Positions 51,658 to 60,739 of a stretch of DNA of 64,000 bases are shown here, piece after piece. The DNA is from Glycomyces sp. NRRL B-16210 (GTDB taxonomy: Bacteria > Actinomycetota > Actinomycetes > Mycobacteriales > Micromonosporaceae), in contig NZ_JOGR01000002.1 of the NCBI RefSeq assembly GCF_000719515.1, forward strand, positions 124,001 through 188,000, in the 5' to 3' direction. The notes below the pieces were generated by a model. The model was given only the letters and a program-made list of their open reading frames with translations, was not told where the DNA came from and made no database searches. How positions within the stretch are numbered: the first letter of the stretch is position 1; each line of letters starts with the position of its first letter. The translations under genes and the position numbers were made by a program.

Positions 51658-52584
51658 ATGACGCTGCTCGAAAAGCCGCGGGCGGAGGCGGGGGAGGACC
51701 GCCCCCGCCCCCGCCCGGGGCTCCCGCTGTCGACGAGGGACCGCCTCTCGGCCATACCGTTCCTGATCGGGGCGGTGGCGCTGGTCGGGGCCCTGCTGCT
51801 CGTCCCGTTCATCGCGACCGTCTACCAGAGCCTGACCCGCGACAACGGGTTCACCTCGACCTTCATCGGGTTCGAGAACTACCTGAACCTGCTGGAGAAC
51901 CCGACCTTCGGCCGGTCCGTGCTCAACACCCTCATGTGGACGGTCGGCACCCTGATCCTCCCGGTGGGCGTCGGGCTGCTCATCGCCGTGCTCACCAACT
52001 CGGTGCCCGGCGGACGCTGGCTCAAGTACGTGTTCGTCCTGCCGTACGCCCTCTCCGGCACCGCCACCGCCGTCATCTGGGGATTCATCCTCCGCTCCGA
52101 CGGCGCGCTCAACCAGGCGATCGAGTTCTTCGGCGGCGAGGCCTCCACCAGCGGCTGGCTGCTGTCGTGGCCCACCAACACGATCGTGATGATCGTCGCC
52201 AGCACCTGGCAGGCCACCGGCGTCACCGTCATCCTCTTCATGATCGGCCTCCAGGCGATCCCCAAGGAGGTCGTGCAGGCCGGCGAACTCGACGGCGCCT
52301 CCGGCCCGAGGCTGTTCTGGCACATCATCCTCCCGCAGCTGCGCCCGGTCACGGTCGTCGTCATCGGCATGTCGATCGCCAACAGCCTGCGGGTGTTCGA
52401 CCTGATCTGGCTGCTCACCAAGGGCGGTCCCGGGGCCTCCTCGGAGACGCTCGCGGTCACCATGTACCGCCAGACCTTCATCCTCAGCGACTACGGGACG
52501 GGGGCCGCGGTGGCGGTCGTCCTCTCCGTCATCATCGTCGGAGCCTCGTGGTTCTACCTGCGGCACCAGCTGAAGCGAGGCTGA
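51658..52584 (+). CDS. ABC sugar importer permease (MalF-type)
   Basis: 308 aa, ATG 51658, 2 bp after the binding-protein stop. A Pro/Arg-rich N-terminus precedes six membrane segments; the EAA-type loop reads QAGELDGASGPRLFWHIILPQLRPV. Partner of the next gene. No ATPase in the cluster. Confidence 0.93.
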   Translation: MTLLEKPRAEAGEDRPRPRPGLPLSTRDRLSAIPFLIGAVALVGALLLVPFIATVYQSLTRDNGFTSTFIGFENYLNLLENPTFGRSVLNTLMWTVGTLILPVGVGLLIAVLTNSVPGGRWLKYVFVLPYALSGTATAVIWGFILRSDGALNQAIEFFGGEASTSGWLLSWPTNTIVMIVASTWQATGVTVILFMIGLQAIPKEVVQAGELDGASGPRLFWHIILPQLRPVTVVVIGMSIANSLRVFDLIWLLTKGGPGASSETLAVTMYRQTFILSDYGTGAAVAVVLSVIIVGASWFYLRHQLKRG

Positions 52585-52587
52585 CCC

Positions 52588-53400
52588 ATGACACTCCGGA
52601 TCATTCGCAACGTCCTGTTCTACGCGCTCGCGGTCGTGTGGGCGCTCCCGCTGTACCTGCTCGTCGTCAACGCGCTCACGCACGCGGCGAACTACGGCGG
52701 CGCCCCCTCGTGGGTCCCGAAGGGGTTCGGCTTCTTCGACAACCTCGCGACCGCCTGGGCCGAGTCCCAACTCGGCTACGGGATGCTCAACAGCCTGCTG
52801 TACTCCTCGGCCTCGGCGGGCATCGCGGTGCTCGCCGCGGGCATGGCCGGCTTCGCCGTCGTGGTGATGCCGACCAAGCGCCCGACCCTGTGGTTCTGGC
52901 TGATCTACCTGGGGACGCTCCTGCCCCTCCAGATCTTCCTGGCGCCGCTGTTCAGCAGCTACGTCTCGACCGGCATGTACGACACGAACCTCGGCATGAT
53001 CCTCATCTACTCGGCGATCTGCGTCCCGTTCGCGTTCTTCATCGTCCGCAACTACCTCACCACGATCCCGCCCGAGATCCCCGAGGCGGCCAAGCTCGAC
53101 GGCGCGGGATGGGCGCGGATGTTCCGCTCGATCCACCTCCCGCTGATCCGCTCGTCGCTGTTCGCGGCCTTCATCTTCCAGTTCACCTGGGTGTGGAACG
53201 ACCTCCTGTTCGGCATCACCTTGACGACCAGCCCCGACCGGCGGCCGGTCATGGCGGCCCTGGCCGAGATCGACGGCGGCTTCTCCAGCTTCGGTCCGCC
53301 GGTCGTGCTCGCGGCCGCGATCGTGGCCTCGCTGCCGACGATCGTGCTGTTCCTGACCTGCCAGCGGTTCTTCGTGTCGAGTCTGCGGGCCGCCCGATGA
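52588..53400 (+). CDS. ABC sugar importer permease (MalG-type)
   Basis: 270 aa, 3 bp after the previous gene. Six membrane segments; EAA loop EAAKLDGAGWARMFRSIHLPLIRSS. N-terminus lacks the usual cytoplasmic extension. Precedes the LacI gene by 43 bp, in one operon. Confidence 0.93.
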   Translation: MTLRIIRNVLFYALAVVWALPLYLLVVNALTHAANYGGAPSWVPKGFGFFDNLATAWAESQLGYGMLNSLLYSSASAGIAVLAAGMAGFAVVVMPTKRPTLWFWLIYLGTLLPLQIFLAPLFSSYVSTGMYDTNLGMILIYSAICVPFAFFIVRNYLTTIPPEIPEAAKLDGAGWARMFRSIHLPLIRSSLFAAFIFQFTWVWNDLLFGITLTTSPDRRPVMAALAEIDGGFSSFGPPVVLAAAIVASLPTIVLFLTCQRFFVSSLRAAR

Positions 53401-53443
53401 GGCGTCCGGCAGGCGGCGGCATTCGCACGGGAGAGCGGAAGGG

Positions 53444-54496
53444 TTGAGCGATTTCATGGGAGCCATGGACAATGGTGAGATGTCGAACCCGAGATCGGTG
53501 CAGCGCGCGACCGCGCCGACCATTCACGACGTCGCGGCCGCGGCCGGCGTTTCGCCGATGACCGTCTCGCGGGTCCTCGGCGGCGGCAAGAACGTCCGGC
53601 CCGAGAAGATCCGGGCCGTACTGGACGCGGTCGCCGCGCTGGGCTACCGCAAGAACGAGAACGCCCGCAGCATCAGGCCCGGGCAGCGGACCGGCCTCAT
53701 CGGCGTGATCATCACCAACGTGGCCAACCCCTACTACGCGCAACTGCAACTCGGGGCCGAAGAGGTGCTCGCCGGCGGCGGCTTCCGGATGCTCGTGGGC
53801 AACAGCGGCGAGGACGCCGACCGCGAGCGGGTGCTCGTCCACGACTTCGTGGGGCGCCAGGTCGACGGCCTGATCGTCGTCCCCTCCGGAACGGTCTCGG
53901 ACCACCTGGAGACCGAGCGGGTCGGCGGCGTCCCGCTCGTGCTCGCCTCCCGCCGGATCGAGGGCCTGGCGACCGACACGGTGCTCATCGACGACGTCGC
54001 GGGCGCCTTCGAGGGCACCCGGCGACTCCTCGCCGAGGGCCACACGAGGATCGCGTACGTCGGCAACATCAAGTCCATCTTCACCAGTCGCCGCCGCCTG
54101 GACGGGTTCACGCGCGCGCACCTCACCGCGGGGCTCCCGGTCGATCCGGCGCTCGTCCGCGTCGGGCAGAACGACCCCGACGCCGCGCGCCGGGCGATGC
54201 TCGAACTGCTCGAGGTCCCCGATCCGCCCACCGCCGTGTTCAGCGAGAACAACCGGAACACCGTCGGCGTGGTCCGCGCGCTCACCGAGAAGCGCGTCCC
54301 GGCCGACCGCATGCGCCTGATGGGCTTCGACGACTTCGAGCTGTCGGACATGATCCCCTTCCCGCTCACGGTGATCGACCACGACGCGCGCGAACTCGGG
54401 CGCACCGCCGCCCAGATGGTCGTCGCGCGGCTGAACGGCGTCGCCGACGGATTGGCGCCCCAGCAGGTCCAACTCCCCACCACGCTGGCCGACTAG
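53444..54496 (+). CDS. LacI family transcriptional regulator of the mannose locus
   Basis: Up to 350 aa from a TTG at 53444; ATGs at 53456, 53465 and 53480 are alternative starts, none with a decisive ribosome site. N-terminal helix-turn-helix (TIHDVAAAAGVSPMTVSRVLGG, about 26-47) with hinge helix; the effector domain (about 85-340) is a periplasmic-binding fold (GLIGVIITNVANPYYAQL; GFDDFELSDMIPFPLTVIDHD). It should repress the nearby operons by the shared TGGTATCGATACCA-type operators and release on a sugar or sugar phosphate. It is downstream of the importer genes and 50 bp ahead of the next operator. Confidence 0.92.
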   Translation: MSDFMGAMDNGEMSNPRSVQRATAPTIHDVAAAAGVSPMTVSRVLGGGKNVRPEKIRAVLDAVAALGYRKNENARSIRPGQRTGLIGVIITNVANPYYAQLQLGAEEVLAGGGFRMLVGNSGEDADRERVLVHDFVGRQVDGLIVVPSGTVSDHLETERVGGVPLVLASRRIEGLATDTVLIDDVAGAFEGTRRLLAEGHTRIAYVGNIKSIFTSRRRLDGFTRAHLTAGLPVDPALVRVGQNDPDAARRAMLELLEVPDPPTAVFSENNRNTVGVVRALTEKRVPADRMRLMGFDDFELSDMIPFPLTVIDHDARELGRTAAQMVVARLNGVADGLAPQQVQLPTTLAD

Positions 54497-54545
54497 ACCG
54501 CGCGCCGAATCGGTTCGAGGCTCCACGGGACCGCGGAACGTACCA

Positions 54546-54561
54546 TTGATATCGATACCAA
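54546..54561. promoter_or_regulatory. LacI-type operator before the isomerase operon
   Basis: TTGATATCGATACCAA, imperfect palindrome, differs from the sites at 50032 and 50279 by one base over the shared core. It lies 15 bp before the GTG of the isomerase gene, overlapping the probable promoter, as fits repression. Confidence 0.72.
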
Positions 54562-54575
54562 GAAAGTGAGTCGCA

Positions 54576-56354
54576 GTGACCGTCCATGACAGCGGATTCG
54601 TCTCCGCCTACGACAAGGCGCCGGCCGTCTCCCTTCCGGCGCAGCACGCCATCGTCCGCGACGCGGCGGTCTGGGAACGGATCCGCACCGCCGCGACCGA
54701 CCGCGCCGACCGGCCCGCCATCGCGATCGACGCCTACCCCGGCACCGACCTCGACGCGCTCCGGGCCCAGCTGAGCGGCCACTTCGAGGGCTTCGACATC
54801 ATCGACGTCGAGACGGCCGCGCGACCCACCGCCGAACTCGACCAGTGGATGAGCGACAACCTCACCGACGACCGCGTCCTCGGCGTCATGTCCCAGGCCG
54901 TCATCGACGCCGTCTACGACCCCGAGGCCGTCGAGGCCCTGCGCCGCCGCGTGGCCGCCCGCGAGAGCGGCGTCGTGCTCGTCGGCTGGGGCGCGGCCCA
55001 CGTCGCCCCGGACGCCGACGTGCTCGTCCTCGGCGAACTCGCGCGCTGGGAGATCCAGACCCGCTACCGCGCCGGGATGCCCAACTGGCACGCCGCGAAC
55101 CCCGACGAGGACGTCCTGCGCAAGATCAAGCGCGGCTACTTCGTCGAGTGGCGCATCGCCGACCGCCACAAGCGCCCCCTGTTCGACGCGGCCGACTTCG
55201 TCCTCGACCTCAACGACCCCGACCGCGCCGCGATGCTCACCGGCGACGGCTTCCGGGCGGGCCTGGCCGCGGCCGTCGCCCGGCCCTTCCGCGTCGTCCC
55301 CTACTTCGACCCCGGCGTGTGGGGCGGCCAGTGGATGCGGAAGGTCTGCGGGCTCGACGCCGAGCCGGTGAACTACGCCTGGGCCTTCGACTGCGTGCCC
55401 GAGGAGAACAGCCTGCTGCTCACCGACGGCGCGAGCACCTTCCAGATCCCCTCCATCGACGTGGTCTTCGCGCACCCGCGCGAGCTGCTCGGCGACCGCA
55501 CGCACGCGCGGTTCGGCGCGGAGTTCCCGATCCGGTTCGACTTCCTCGACACCATGGAGGGCGGGAACCTCTCGCTCCAGGTCCACCCGATGACCGACTA
55601 CATCCGCAACACCTTCGGCATGGCCTACACCCAGGACGAGAGCTACTACCTCCTCGACGCCGAGGACGACGCCCTCGTCTACCTCGGTCTGAAGACCGGC
55701 ATCGACGCCGAGCGGATGGCGCGCGACCTGGCCGCCGCCGAAGCGGGGGAGATCTCCTTCCCGGCCGAGAAGTACGTCAACACCTTCCCCGCGCGCAAAC
55801 ACGACCACTTCGCGATCCCGGCCGGCACCATCCACTGCTCGGGCGCGAACTCGATGGTCCTGGAGATCTCCGCGACCCCGTACCTCTTCACCTTCAAGAT
55901 GTGGGACTGGGACCGGCTCGGCCTCGACGGCCGCCCCCGCCCCATCCACCTCGACCACGCCATGAAGAACGTCCAATGGGACCGCGACACCGAGTGGACC
56001 ACCGCGAACCTGGTCGACCGGGTCGAGCCGGTCGGCGAAGGCGAGGGGTGGACCGAGGAGCGCACCGGCCTGCACGAGCTGGAGTTCATCGAGACCCGCC
56101 GCCACTGGTTCACCGGCACCGCCCCCCACGACACGAACGGCACGGTCAACGTGCTCAACCTCGTCGAAGGAGACGAGGCGATCGTCGAGTCGCCCGAGGG
56201 CGCGTTCGAGCCGTTCGTCGTCCACTACGCCGAGACGTTCATCGTCCCCGCGGCGGTCGGCCGCTACACGATCCGCCCGCACGGCCGCGGCGAAGGCCAG
56301 CGCCTGGCGACGGTGAAGGCGTACGTGCGGGGGACGGAGCGGACCGATGCCTGA
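54576..56354 (+). CDS. manA: Class I mannose-6-phosphate isomerase, long form
   Basis: 592 aa, GTG 54576. The cupin half holds type I phosphomannose isomerase zinc ligands: NLSLQVHP (Gln and His), DESYYLLD (Glu), and AGTIHCSGANSMVLEIS (His). It interconverts mannose-6-phosphate and fructose-6-phosphate. The extra N-terminal ~230 residues (AIAIDAYPGTDLDALRAQLSGHF; VLVGWGAAHVAPDADVLV) form a Rossmann-like domain not part of standard ManA and seen in a long-form subgroup. First gene of the isomerase-epimerase-kinase operon, with an operator 15 bp upstream; overlaps the next gene by 8 bp. Confidence 0.9.
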   Translation: MTVHDSGFVSAYDKAPAVSLPAQHAIVRDAAVWERIRTAATDRADRPAIAIDAYPGTDLDALRAQLSGHFEGFDIIDVETAARPTAELDQWMSDNLTDDRVLGVMSQAVIDAVYDPEAVEALRRRVAARESGVVLVGWGAAHVAPDADVLVLGELARWEIQTRYRAGMPNWHAANPDEDVLRKIKRGYFVEWRIADRHKRPLFDAADFVLDLNDPDRAAMLTGDGFRAGLAAAVARPFRVVPYFDPGVWGGQWMRKVCGLDAEPVNYAWAFDCVPEENSLLLTDGASTFQIPSIDVVFAHPRELLGDRTHARFGAEFPIRFDFLDTMEGGNLSLQVHPMTDYIRNTFGMAYTQDESYYLLDAEDDALVYLGLKTGIDAERMARDLAAAEAGEISFPAEKYVNTFPARKHDHFAIPAGTIHCSGANSMVLEISATPYLFTFKMWDWDRLGLDGRPRPIHLDHAMKNVQWDRDTEWTTANLVDRVEPVGEGEGWTEERTGLHELEFIETRRHWFTGTAPHDTNGTVNVLNLVEGDEAIVESPEGAFEPFVVHYAETFIVPAAVGRYTIRPHGRGEGQRLATVKAYVRGTERTDA

Positions 56355-57612
56355 GCCGGGCCTCGCGGACGGGCCGCCGGGCGGGCCGTCGTGGCTGAGC
56401 GGCCCCGACCACCACGAGTGGCTCGCGGCCGAGGAACGACGGCTCGTCGGCTTCTACGAGGCGCACGCGCTCGACGACCGGATCGGCTACGCGCCCTTGG
56501 ACGCCGAAGGGAACCCCGAGACCGGCGCCGACCGCGAACTGTGGCTGACCTGCCGGATGATCCACTGCTTCGCGCTTGAACACCTCCGCGGCCGACCCGG
56601 CGCGGCGGCCGTCGCCGCCCACGGCCTGCGGGCCCTGAACGAGTGGTTCGCCGACGGCGAGCACGGCGGCTGGTTCGCCGCGGTCGCCCCCGACGGCACC
56701 GCCGCCGACACGACGAAGAGCGCGTACGGGCACGCCTTCGTGATCCTCGCCGGGGCCTCGGCGGCGCAGGCCGGCCTCCCCGGCGGCGCCGCGCTGCTCG
56801 CCGAGGCCCTCCGGGTCGTCGACGAGCGATTCTGGCGTCCCGACGAGGCGGCCGTGGTCGACGCCTGCACCCGCGAGTGGGCCGTGACCGAACCCGACTA
56901 CCGCGGCCAGAACGCGAACATGCACCTCGCGGAGGCGTACATGGCCGCGTCCGAGGCGCTCGCGGACGACCGGCACGCGGTGCGCGCGATGCGCATCGCG
57001 GAGCGGATCATCGACCGCGCCGCCCGCGAGCGGCACTGGCGCGTCCCCGAGCACTTCGACGCGACCTGGACGGTCGTGCCCGACTACAACGCCGACGCGC
57101 CCGCCGATCGGTTCCGCCCCTTCGGCAGTCTCGTCGGGCACTGGTTCGAGTGGAGCCGCCTGCTCCTCCAGCTCGACGCGCTGCTGCCCGGACGTGCGCC
57201 CTGGGCGGTCGAGGCCGCGCGCGAGCTGTTCGCGGCGGCCGTCGCCGACGGCTGGGACCGCGACCGGGGCGGCCTCGGGTACAGCGTCGACTTCGAGGGC
57301 CGCCCGGTCGATCCGACCCGGATGCACTGGGTGCTCGCCGAGGCGATCGGCGCCGCGGCCGGCCTCGCCGCCGCGACCGGCGAGGCCGGGTACGAACGCT
57401 GGTACCGGGCCTTCTGGGACTGCGTCGCCACCCGCCACCTCGACCGGCGCGGGGGCGGCTGGTGGCACGAGCTCGACGCGGACGGCGCGCCAAAGGGGGA
57501 CACTTGGGCGGGCAAGCCCGATCTGTACCACGCGCTGCAAGCGACGCTCTACGCCCGTTCGCGGCCCGGCGCGGGTCTGGTCGCGGCGGCCCGGGAAGGG
57601 AGGCGGCCGTGA
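56347..57612 (+). CDS. AGE family epimerase/isomerase (mannose isomerase-like)
   Basis: 421 aa (alpha/alpha)6 barrel. Family marks: RMIHCFALEHL, TTKSAYGHAFVILAGASA, NANMHLAEAYMAA, HWFEWSRLLLQLDAL and RMHWVLAEAIGAAAGL, with the conserved His/Glu active-site residues of N-acylglucosamine 2-epimerase relatives, including mannose-fructose isomerases and YihS. Beside ManA and a kinase, it probably isomerises mannose to fructose (or mannosyl units). Overlaps both neighbours. Confidence 0.88.
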   Translation: MPEPGLADGPPGGPSWLSGPDHHEWLAAEERRLVGFYEAHALDDRIGYAPLDAEGNPETGADRELWLTCRMIHCFALEHLRGRPGAAAVAAHGLRALNEWFADGEHGGWFAAVAPDGTAADTTKSAYGHAFVILAGASAAQAGLPGGAALLAEALRVVDERFWRPDEAAVVDACTREWAVTEPDYRGQNANMHLAEAYMAASEALADDRHAVRAMRIAERIIDRAARERHWRVPEHFDATWTVVPDYNADAPADRFRPFGSLVGHWFEWSRLLLQLDALLPGRAPWAVEAARELFAAAVADGWDRDRGGLGYSVDFEGRPVDPTRMHWVLAEAIGAAAGLAAATGEAGYERWYRAFWDCVATRHLDRRGGGWWHELDADGAPKGDTWAGKPDLYHALQATLYARSRPGAGLVAAAREGRRP

Positions 57613-58514
57613 GCGCGCAGCCGCTGCTGGAGATCGGCGGGACCCATGTCACCGCCGCCCTGGTCGACCCGTCCGACTGGACGGTGATCGAGGAGTCCCG
57701 GTTCGGCGTGGACGCCGCCGCGGCGGCGGGCGACCTGCTCGACGCCTTCGCGGCCGCCGCGCGCGCCGTGGGGCCCGGCACCACCCGGCGCTGGGGCATC
57801 GCGATCCCCGGCCCGTTCGACTACGCCCACGGCGTCGGCGACTTCACGGGGGTCGACAAGTTCGCCGCGCTGCGGGGCGTGGACGTCGCCGACGGGCTGC
57901 GCAGGCGCTTGGAGGACCGCGCGAGCGAGTTCGTGTTCGTCAACGACGCCGACGCGTTCGCGATGGGCGAGTGGGTCGCCTTGGACGCCCATGTCCAGCG
58001 GGCGGTCTTCCTCACCCTCGGCACCGGCGTCGGGTCGAGCTTCCTGTCCGCGGGGACGCCGGTGGCCGAGGCCCCCGGGATCCCGGTGAACGGCGAGGTC
58101 CACCGTCTGCACTGGCAGGGCCGCCCGATCGAGGAGACCGTCTCGCGCCGGGCCCTCATCCGCGCCTACGCCGAGCAGACCGGCCGCTCCCTGGACGTGC
58201 ACGAGATCGCCCGCGAGGCGAAGCGGGGTGACGAGGCCGCCCGGTCGGTCTTCTACCGGCGCCTGTACGCCCTCGGCGCGTGCATCGCCCCTGCCGTGGA
58301 GGCCTTCGATCCGCAGGCGGTCGTCGTCGGCGGCTCCATCGCCGGCTCCTGGGACCTGGTTCGCGGCCCGCTCACCGAGGGTCTGACCGAGGCGAGCCCG
58401 ATCAGCGGGACCCGGGCCCGCGTGCAGCGGGCCCGCTCGGCGGGCGTGGCCCCGCTGATCGGGACCGCACGCGCCGCCGCACTCCTGCGGCCGGCCGTCG
58501 CGCCGGTGCCCTGA
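57609..58514 (+). CDS. ROK family sugar kinase
   Basis: 301 aa, GTG overlapping the previous stop. ATP-binding LEIGGTHVTAALVD (start), GIAIPGPFDYAHGVG, NDADAFAMGEWVA and LTLGTGVGSSFLS identify a ROK kinase. The Cys-rich zinc motif typical of ROK glucokinases is absent; the corresponding place reads GEVHRLHWQGRPIEETVS. It likely phosphorylates mannose or fructose from the epimerase to feed ManA. The operon ends with a strong hairpin. Confidence 0.9.
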   Translation: MSAQPLLEIGGTHVTAALVDPSDWTVIEESRFGVDAAAAAGDLLDAFAAAARAVGPGTTRRWGIAIPGPFDYAHGVGDFTGVDKFAALRGVDVADGLRRRLEDRASEFVFVNDADAFAMGEWVALDAHVQRAVFLTLGTGVGSSFLSAGTPVAEAPGIPVNGEVHRLHWQGRPIEETVSRRALIRAYAEQTGRSLDVHEIAREAKRGDEAARSVFYRRLYALGACIAPAVEAFDPQAVVVGGSIAGSWDLVRGPLTEGLTEASPISGTRARVQRARSAGVAPLIGTARAAALLRPAVAPVP

Positions 58515-58531
58515 CGGGCGGTTGTCACGTC

Positions 58532-58565
58532 TCGTGCCGGGCCCGATCCGCCGGGCCCGGCACGA
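58532..58565. terminator. Bidirectional hairpin terminator
   Basis: A 14-bp stem starting TCGTGCCGGGCCCG with a 6-base loop is followed by TGATTTATT, between the convergent ROK kinase and permease genes. Confidence 0.8.
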
Positions 58566-58601
58566 TGATTTATTGAATCGTTACAGAGCCCCGCCGGGGC
58601 C

Positions 58602-59483
58602 TCACTTGATGCCCGTGGTGGTGATGCCCTTGATCAGGAACCGCTGTCCGAAGAGGAACACCAGGAACATCGGCAGCAGCGAGACCACGCTCATGGCGAA
58701 CATCGAACCGTAGTCCGAACTCGACTGTGCATCGAGGAACCCCTTGAGCGCCAGCGATACCGGCCAGGACTCGGGCAGCCGCAGGTACACGAGCGGTCCG
58801 AAGAAGTCGCCCCAGGTCCAGATGAACGTGAAGATCGCGGTGGTCGCCAGGGCCGGTGTGATGAGCGGGAACGTGATGTTCAGGTAGCACCGGAAGTGGC
58901 CCGCGCCGTCGATGCGGGCCGCCTCGAATATCTCCTTCGGCAGGCCCCGGATGAACTGGACCATCAAGAAGACGAAGAACGCCTCGGTCGCGAGGAACTT
59001 CGGGGCGATGAGCGGCAGGAACGTGTTCAGCCAGCCAAGTTCCTTGAAGATCACGAACTGCGGGACCATGAGCACCTGGAACGGCAGCATGATCGAGCCG
59101 AGCATGATCGCGAAGGCCAGGTTCCTGCCGCGGAACTTCAAGCGCGCGAAGGCGTACGCGGCCATCGAGCACGAGACGAGGTTCCCCAGGATCGCCCCGA
59201 ACGCGATGATCGAGGAGTTCACTATGTACACGCCGAACGGGGACTGGAGGTCGTTCCAGCCGTTGACGTAGTTCTCGGGCGTGAGGTCGGTGGTGAAGAT
59301 GCTCAGGTCGCGGAAGATGTCCGCGTTCGGCTTGAAGCTCGACACCAGCAGCCACACGAGCGGGTAGATCATGACCGCCGAGAGCACGATGAGCATGGTG
59401 TGCTTGGCGATCGATCGCGTCAGCCGCGCCCAGGGGGCGGGGGTGCGGACCGGGCGGGGGCGGGTTTCGGTCTCAGTCGTCAT
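58602..59483 (-). CDS. ABC sugar importer permease (MalG-type), second importer
   Basis: 293 aa; ATG 59483, overlapping the stop of the upstream permease gene by 11 bp. Six membrane segments; EAA loop EAARIDGAGHFRCYLNITFPLITPAL; ends FGQRFLIKGITTTGIK as in MalG-type permeases. Works with the gene at 59473 and the binding protein at 60740. Confidence 0.93.
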   Translation of the reverse strand: MTTETETRPRPVRTPAPWARLTRSIAKHTMLIVLSAVMIYPLVWLLVSSFKPNADIFRDLSIFTTDLTPENYVNGWNDLQSPFGVYIVNSSIIAFGAILGNLVSCSMAAYAFARLKFRGRNLAFAIMLGSIMLPFQVLMVPQFVIFKELGWLNTFLPLIAPKFLATEAFFVFLMVQFIRGLPKEIFEAARIDGAGHFRCYLNITFPLITPALATTAIFTFIWTWGDFFGPLVYLRLPESWPVSLALKGFLDAQSSSDYGSMFAMSVVSLLPMFLVFLFGQRFLIKGITTTGIK

Positions 59484-60414
59484 AGAACACCCAGTACTTC
59501 GAGAGCCAGAAGTTGAACGCGGTGAAGGCCGCGACCACGAGCACGAGGAACCAGGCCATCGCGGAGGCGTAGCCCATGTCGAGCTCGTTGAACGCTTCCT
59601 TGTAGAGCAGGAGCGTGTAGAACATCGTCGAGTCGCCCGGTCCGCCGGTGCCGCCGGAGACCACATAGGCCTGTGTGAACGCCTGGAACGCGAAGATGAT
59701 CTGGAGGACGAGGTTGAAGAAGACGATCGGGGTGAGCAGCGGCAGCGTGATGGCGAAGAACTGCCGCGACCTGCCCGCACCGTCGATCGAGGCCGCCTCG
59801 TAGAACATCTCCGGGATCTGGCGCAACCCGGCCAGGAAGATCACCATGGGCGAGCCGAACGTCCATACATTGAGGACGATGAGAGTGCCGAGCGCGTAGT
59901 CGGGGTGGCCGATCCAGCCCGGCCCGTCCACGCCGAACCAGGCGAGGAACCCGTTGACCAGGCCCTCCTTGCCGAACACCTGGCGCCACAGGATCGCGAT
60001 CGCGACCGACCCGCCCAAGAGGCTCGGCAGGTAGAAGATCGAGCGGTACAGCGACAGGCCGCGCATCCCCTTGTCCAGCAGCATGGCCAGTGCCAGCGCG
60101 AGGGCGAGTTGGATCGGGACTCCGACGAGCACATAGGTCACCGTGACGCGGAAGGAGTTCCAGAACCGCGCGTCGCCGAACATCGCGGTGAAGTTGTCGA
60201 GTCCGGTCCATTGGGGTGGTTGCAGGAGATTGTAGTCGGTGAAGGACAGGTAGAGCGAAGCGATCATCGGGCCGATGGTGAGCCCGGCGAGGCCGACGAA
60301 CCAGGGGAGCAGGAACAGCAGCGCCGTCTTGTTGTCCGGGTATCGCTCCTTTCCACGGGATTGCTTTCGGTCCTTGCCTTTCGCGAGTTTGCGCAGCTCG
60401 CCGAGACTGCTCAT
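59473..60414 (-). CDS. ABC sugar importer permease (MalF-type), second importer
   Basis: 313 aa; ATG 60414 with GAGGAGG upstream (the frame is open further but is non-coding). Six membrane segments; EAA loop EAASIDGAGRSRQFFAITLPLLTP. First gene of the permease pair, divergent from the binding-protein gene by 325 bp. Confidence 0.93.
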   Translation of the reverse strand: MSSLGELRKLAKGKDRKQSRGKERYPDNKTALLFLLPWFVGLAGLTIGPMIASLYLSFTDYNLLQPPQWTGLDNFTAMFGDARFWNSFRVTVTYVLVGVPIQLALALALAMLLDKGMRGLSLYRSIFYLPSLLGGSVAIAILWRQVFGKEGLVNGFLAWFGVDGPGWIGHPDYALGTLIVLNVWTFGSPMVIFLAGLRQIPEMFYEAASIDGAGRSRQFFAITLPLLTPIVFFNLVLQIIFAFQAFTQAYVVSGGTGGPGDSTMFYTLLLYKEAFNELDMGYASAMAWFLVLVVAAFTAFNFWLSKYWVFYDD

Positions 60415-60739
60415 GCGACCTCCTCGGCGTCGTTGGGTCCATAAGGGAGAAAGAGATTTCGTGACAGGGAAGATTATGACCCCCGTCGAGGGAATCGTCA
60501 ATCGACCCACGTCAATCTCTTTAGGGTGATTCAGGCACAGTGATCAACTTCTACCACTCCTGCCCGTCTAGGTCAATGCATTGACATGGAACGATTCAAA
60601 TGCTAACTTCTCGCGCAAGCGGTCCCAGTCCCCGGCAGACCCGGCCGCGCCCTCACACCCACCCCTGGCGGCATTCATCCCGTTGGGGGCCAATCAGTAT
60701 GGCGGCTCGCCGCCACGATTTTCGAAACGAGGGGCAATG
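60415..60739. promoter_or_regulatory. Divergent control region of second importer
   Basis: 325 bp. Contains a perfect palindrome (60572-60585) and two further GTCAAT half-sites in direct orientation (60497 and 60511), all of the form GTCAAT. No gene is seen. Translation from 60581 would be open into the binding protein but is composed of low-complexity residues and has no ribosome site. Confidence 0.55.
60572..60585. promoter_or_regulatory. Palindromic operator GTCAATGCATTGAC
   Basis: Perfect 14-bp palindrome between the divergent importer units. It differs from the TGGTATCGATACCA set, so it belongs to another regulator whose gene is not in the window. Confidence 0.65.
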
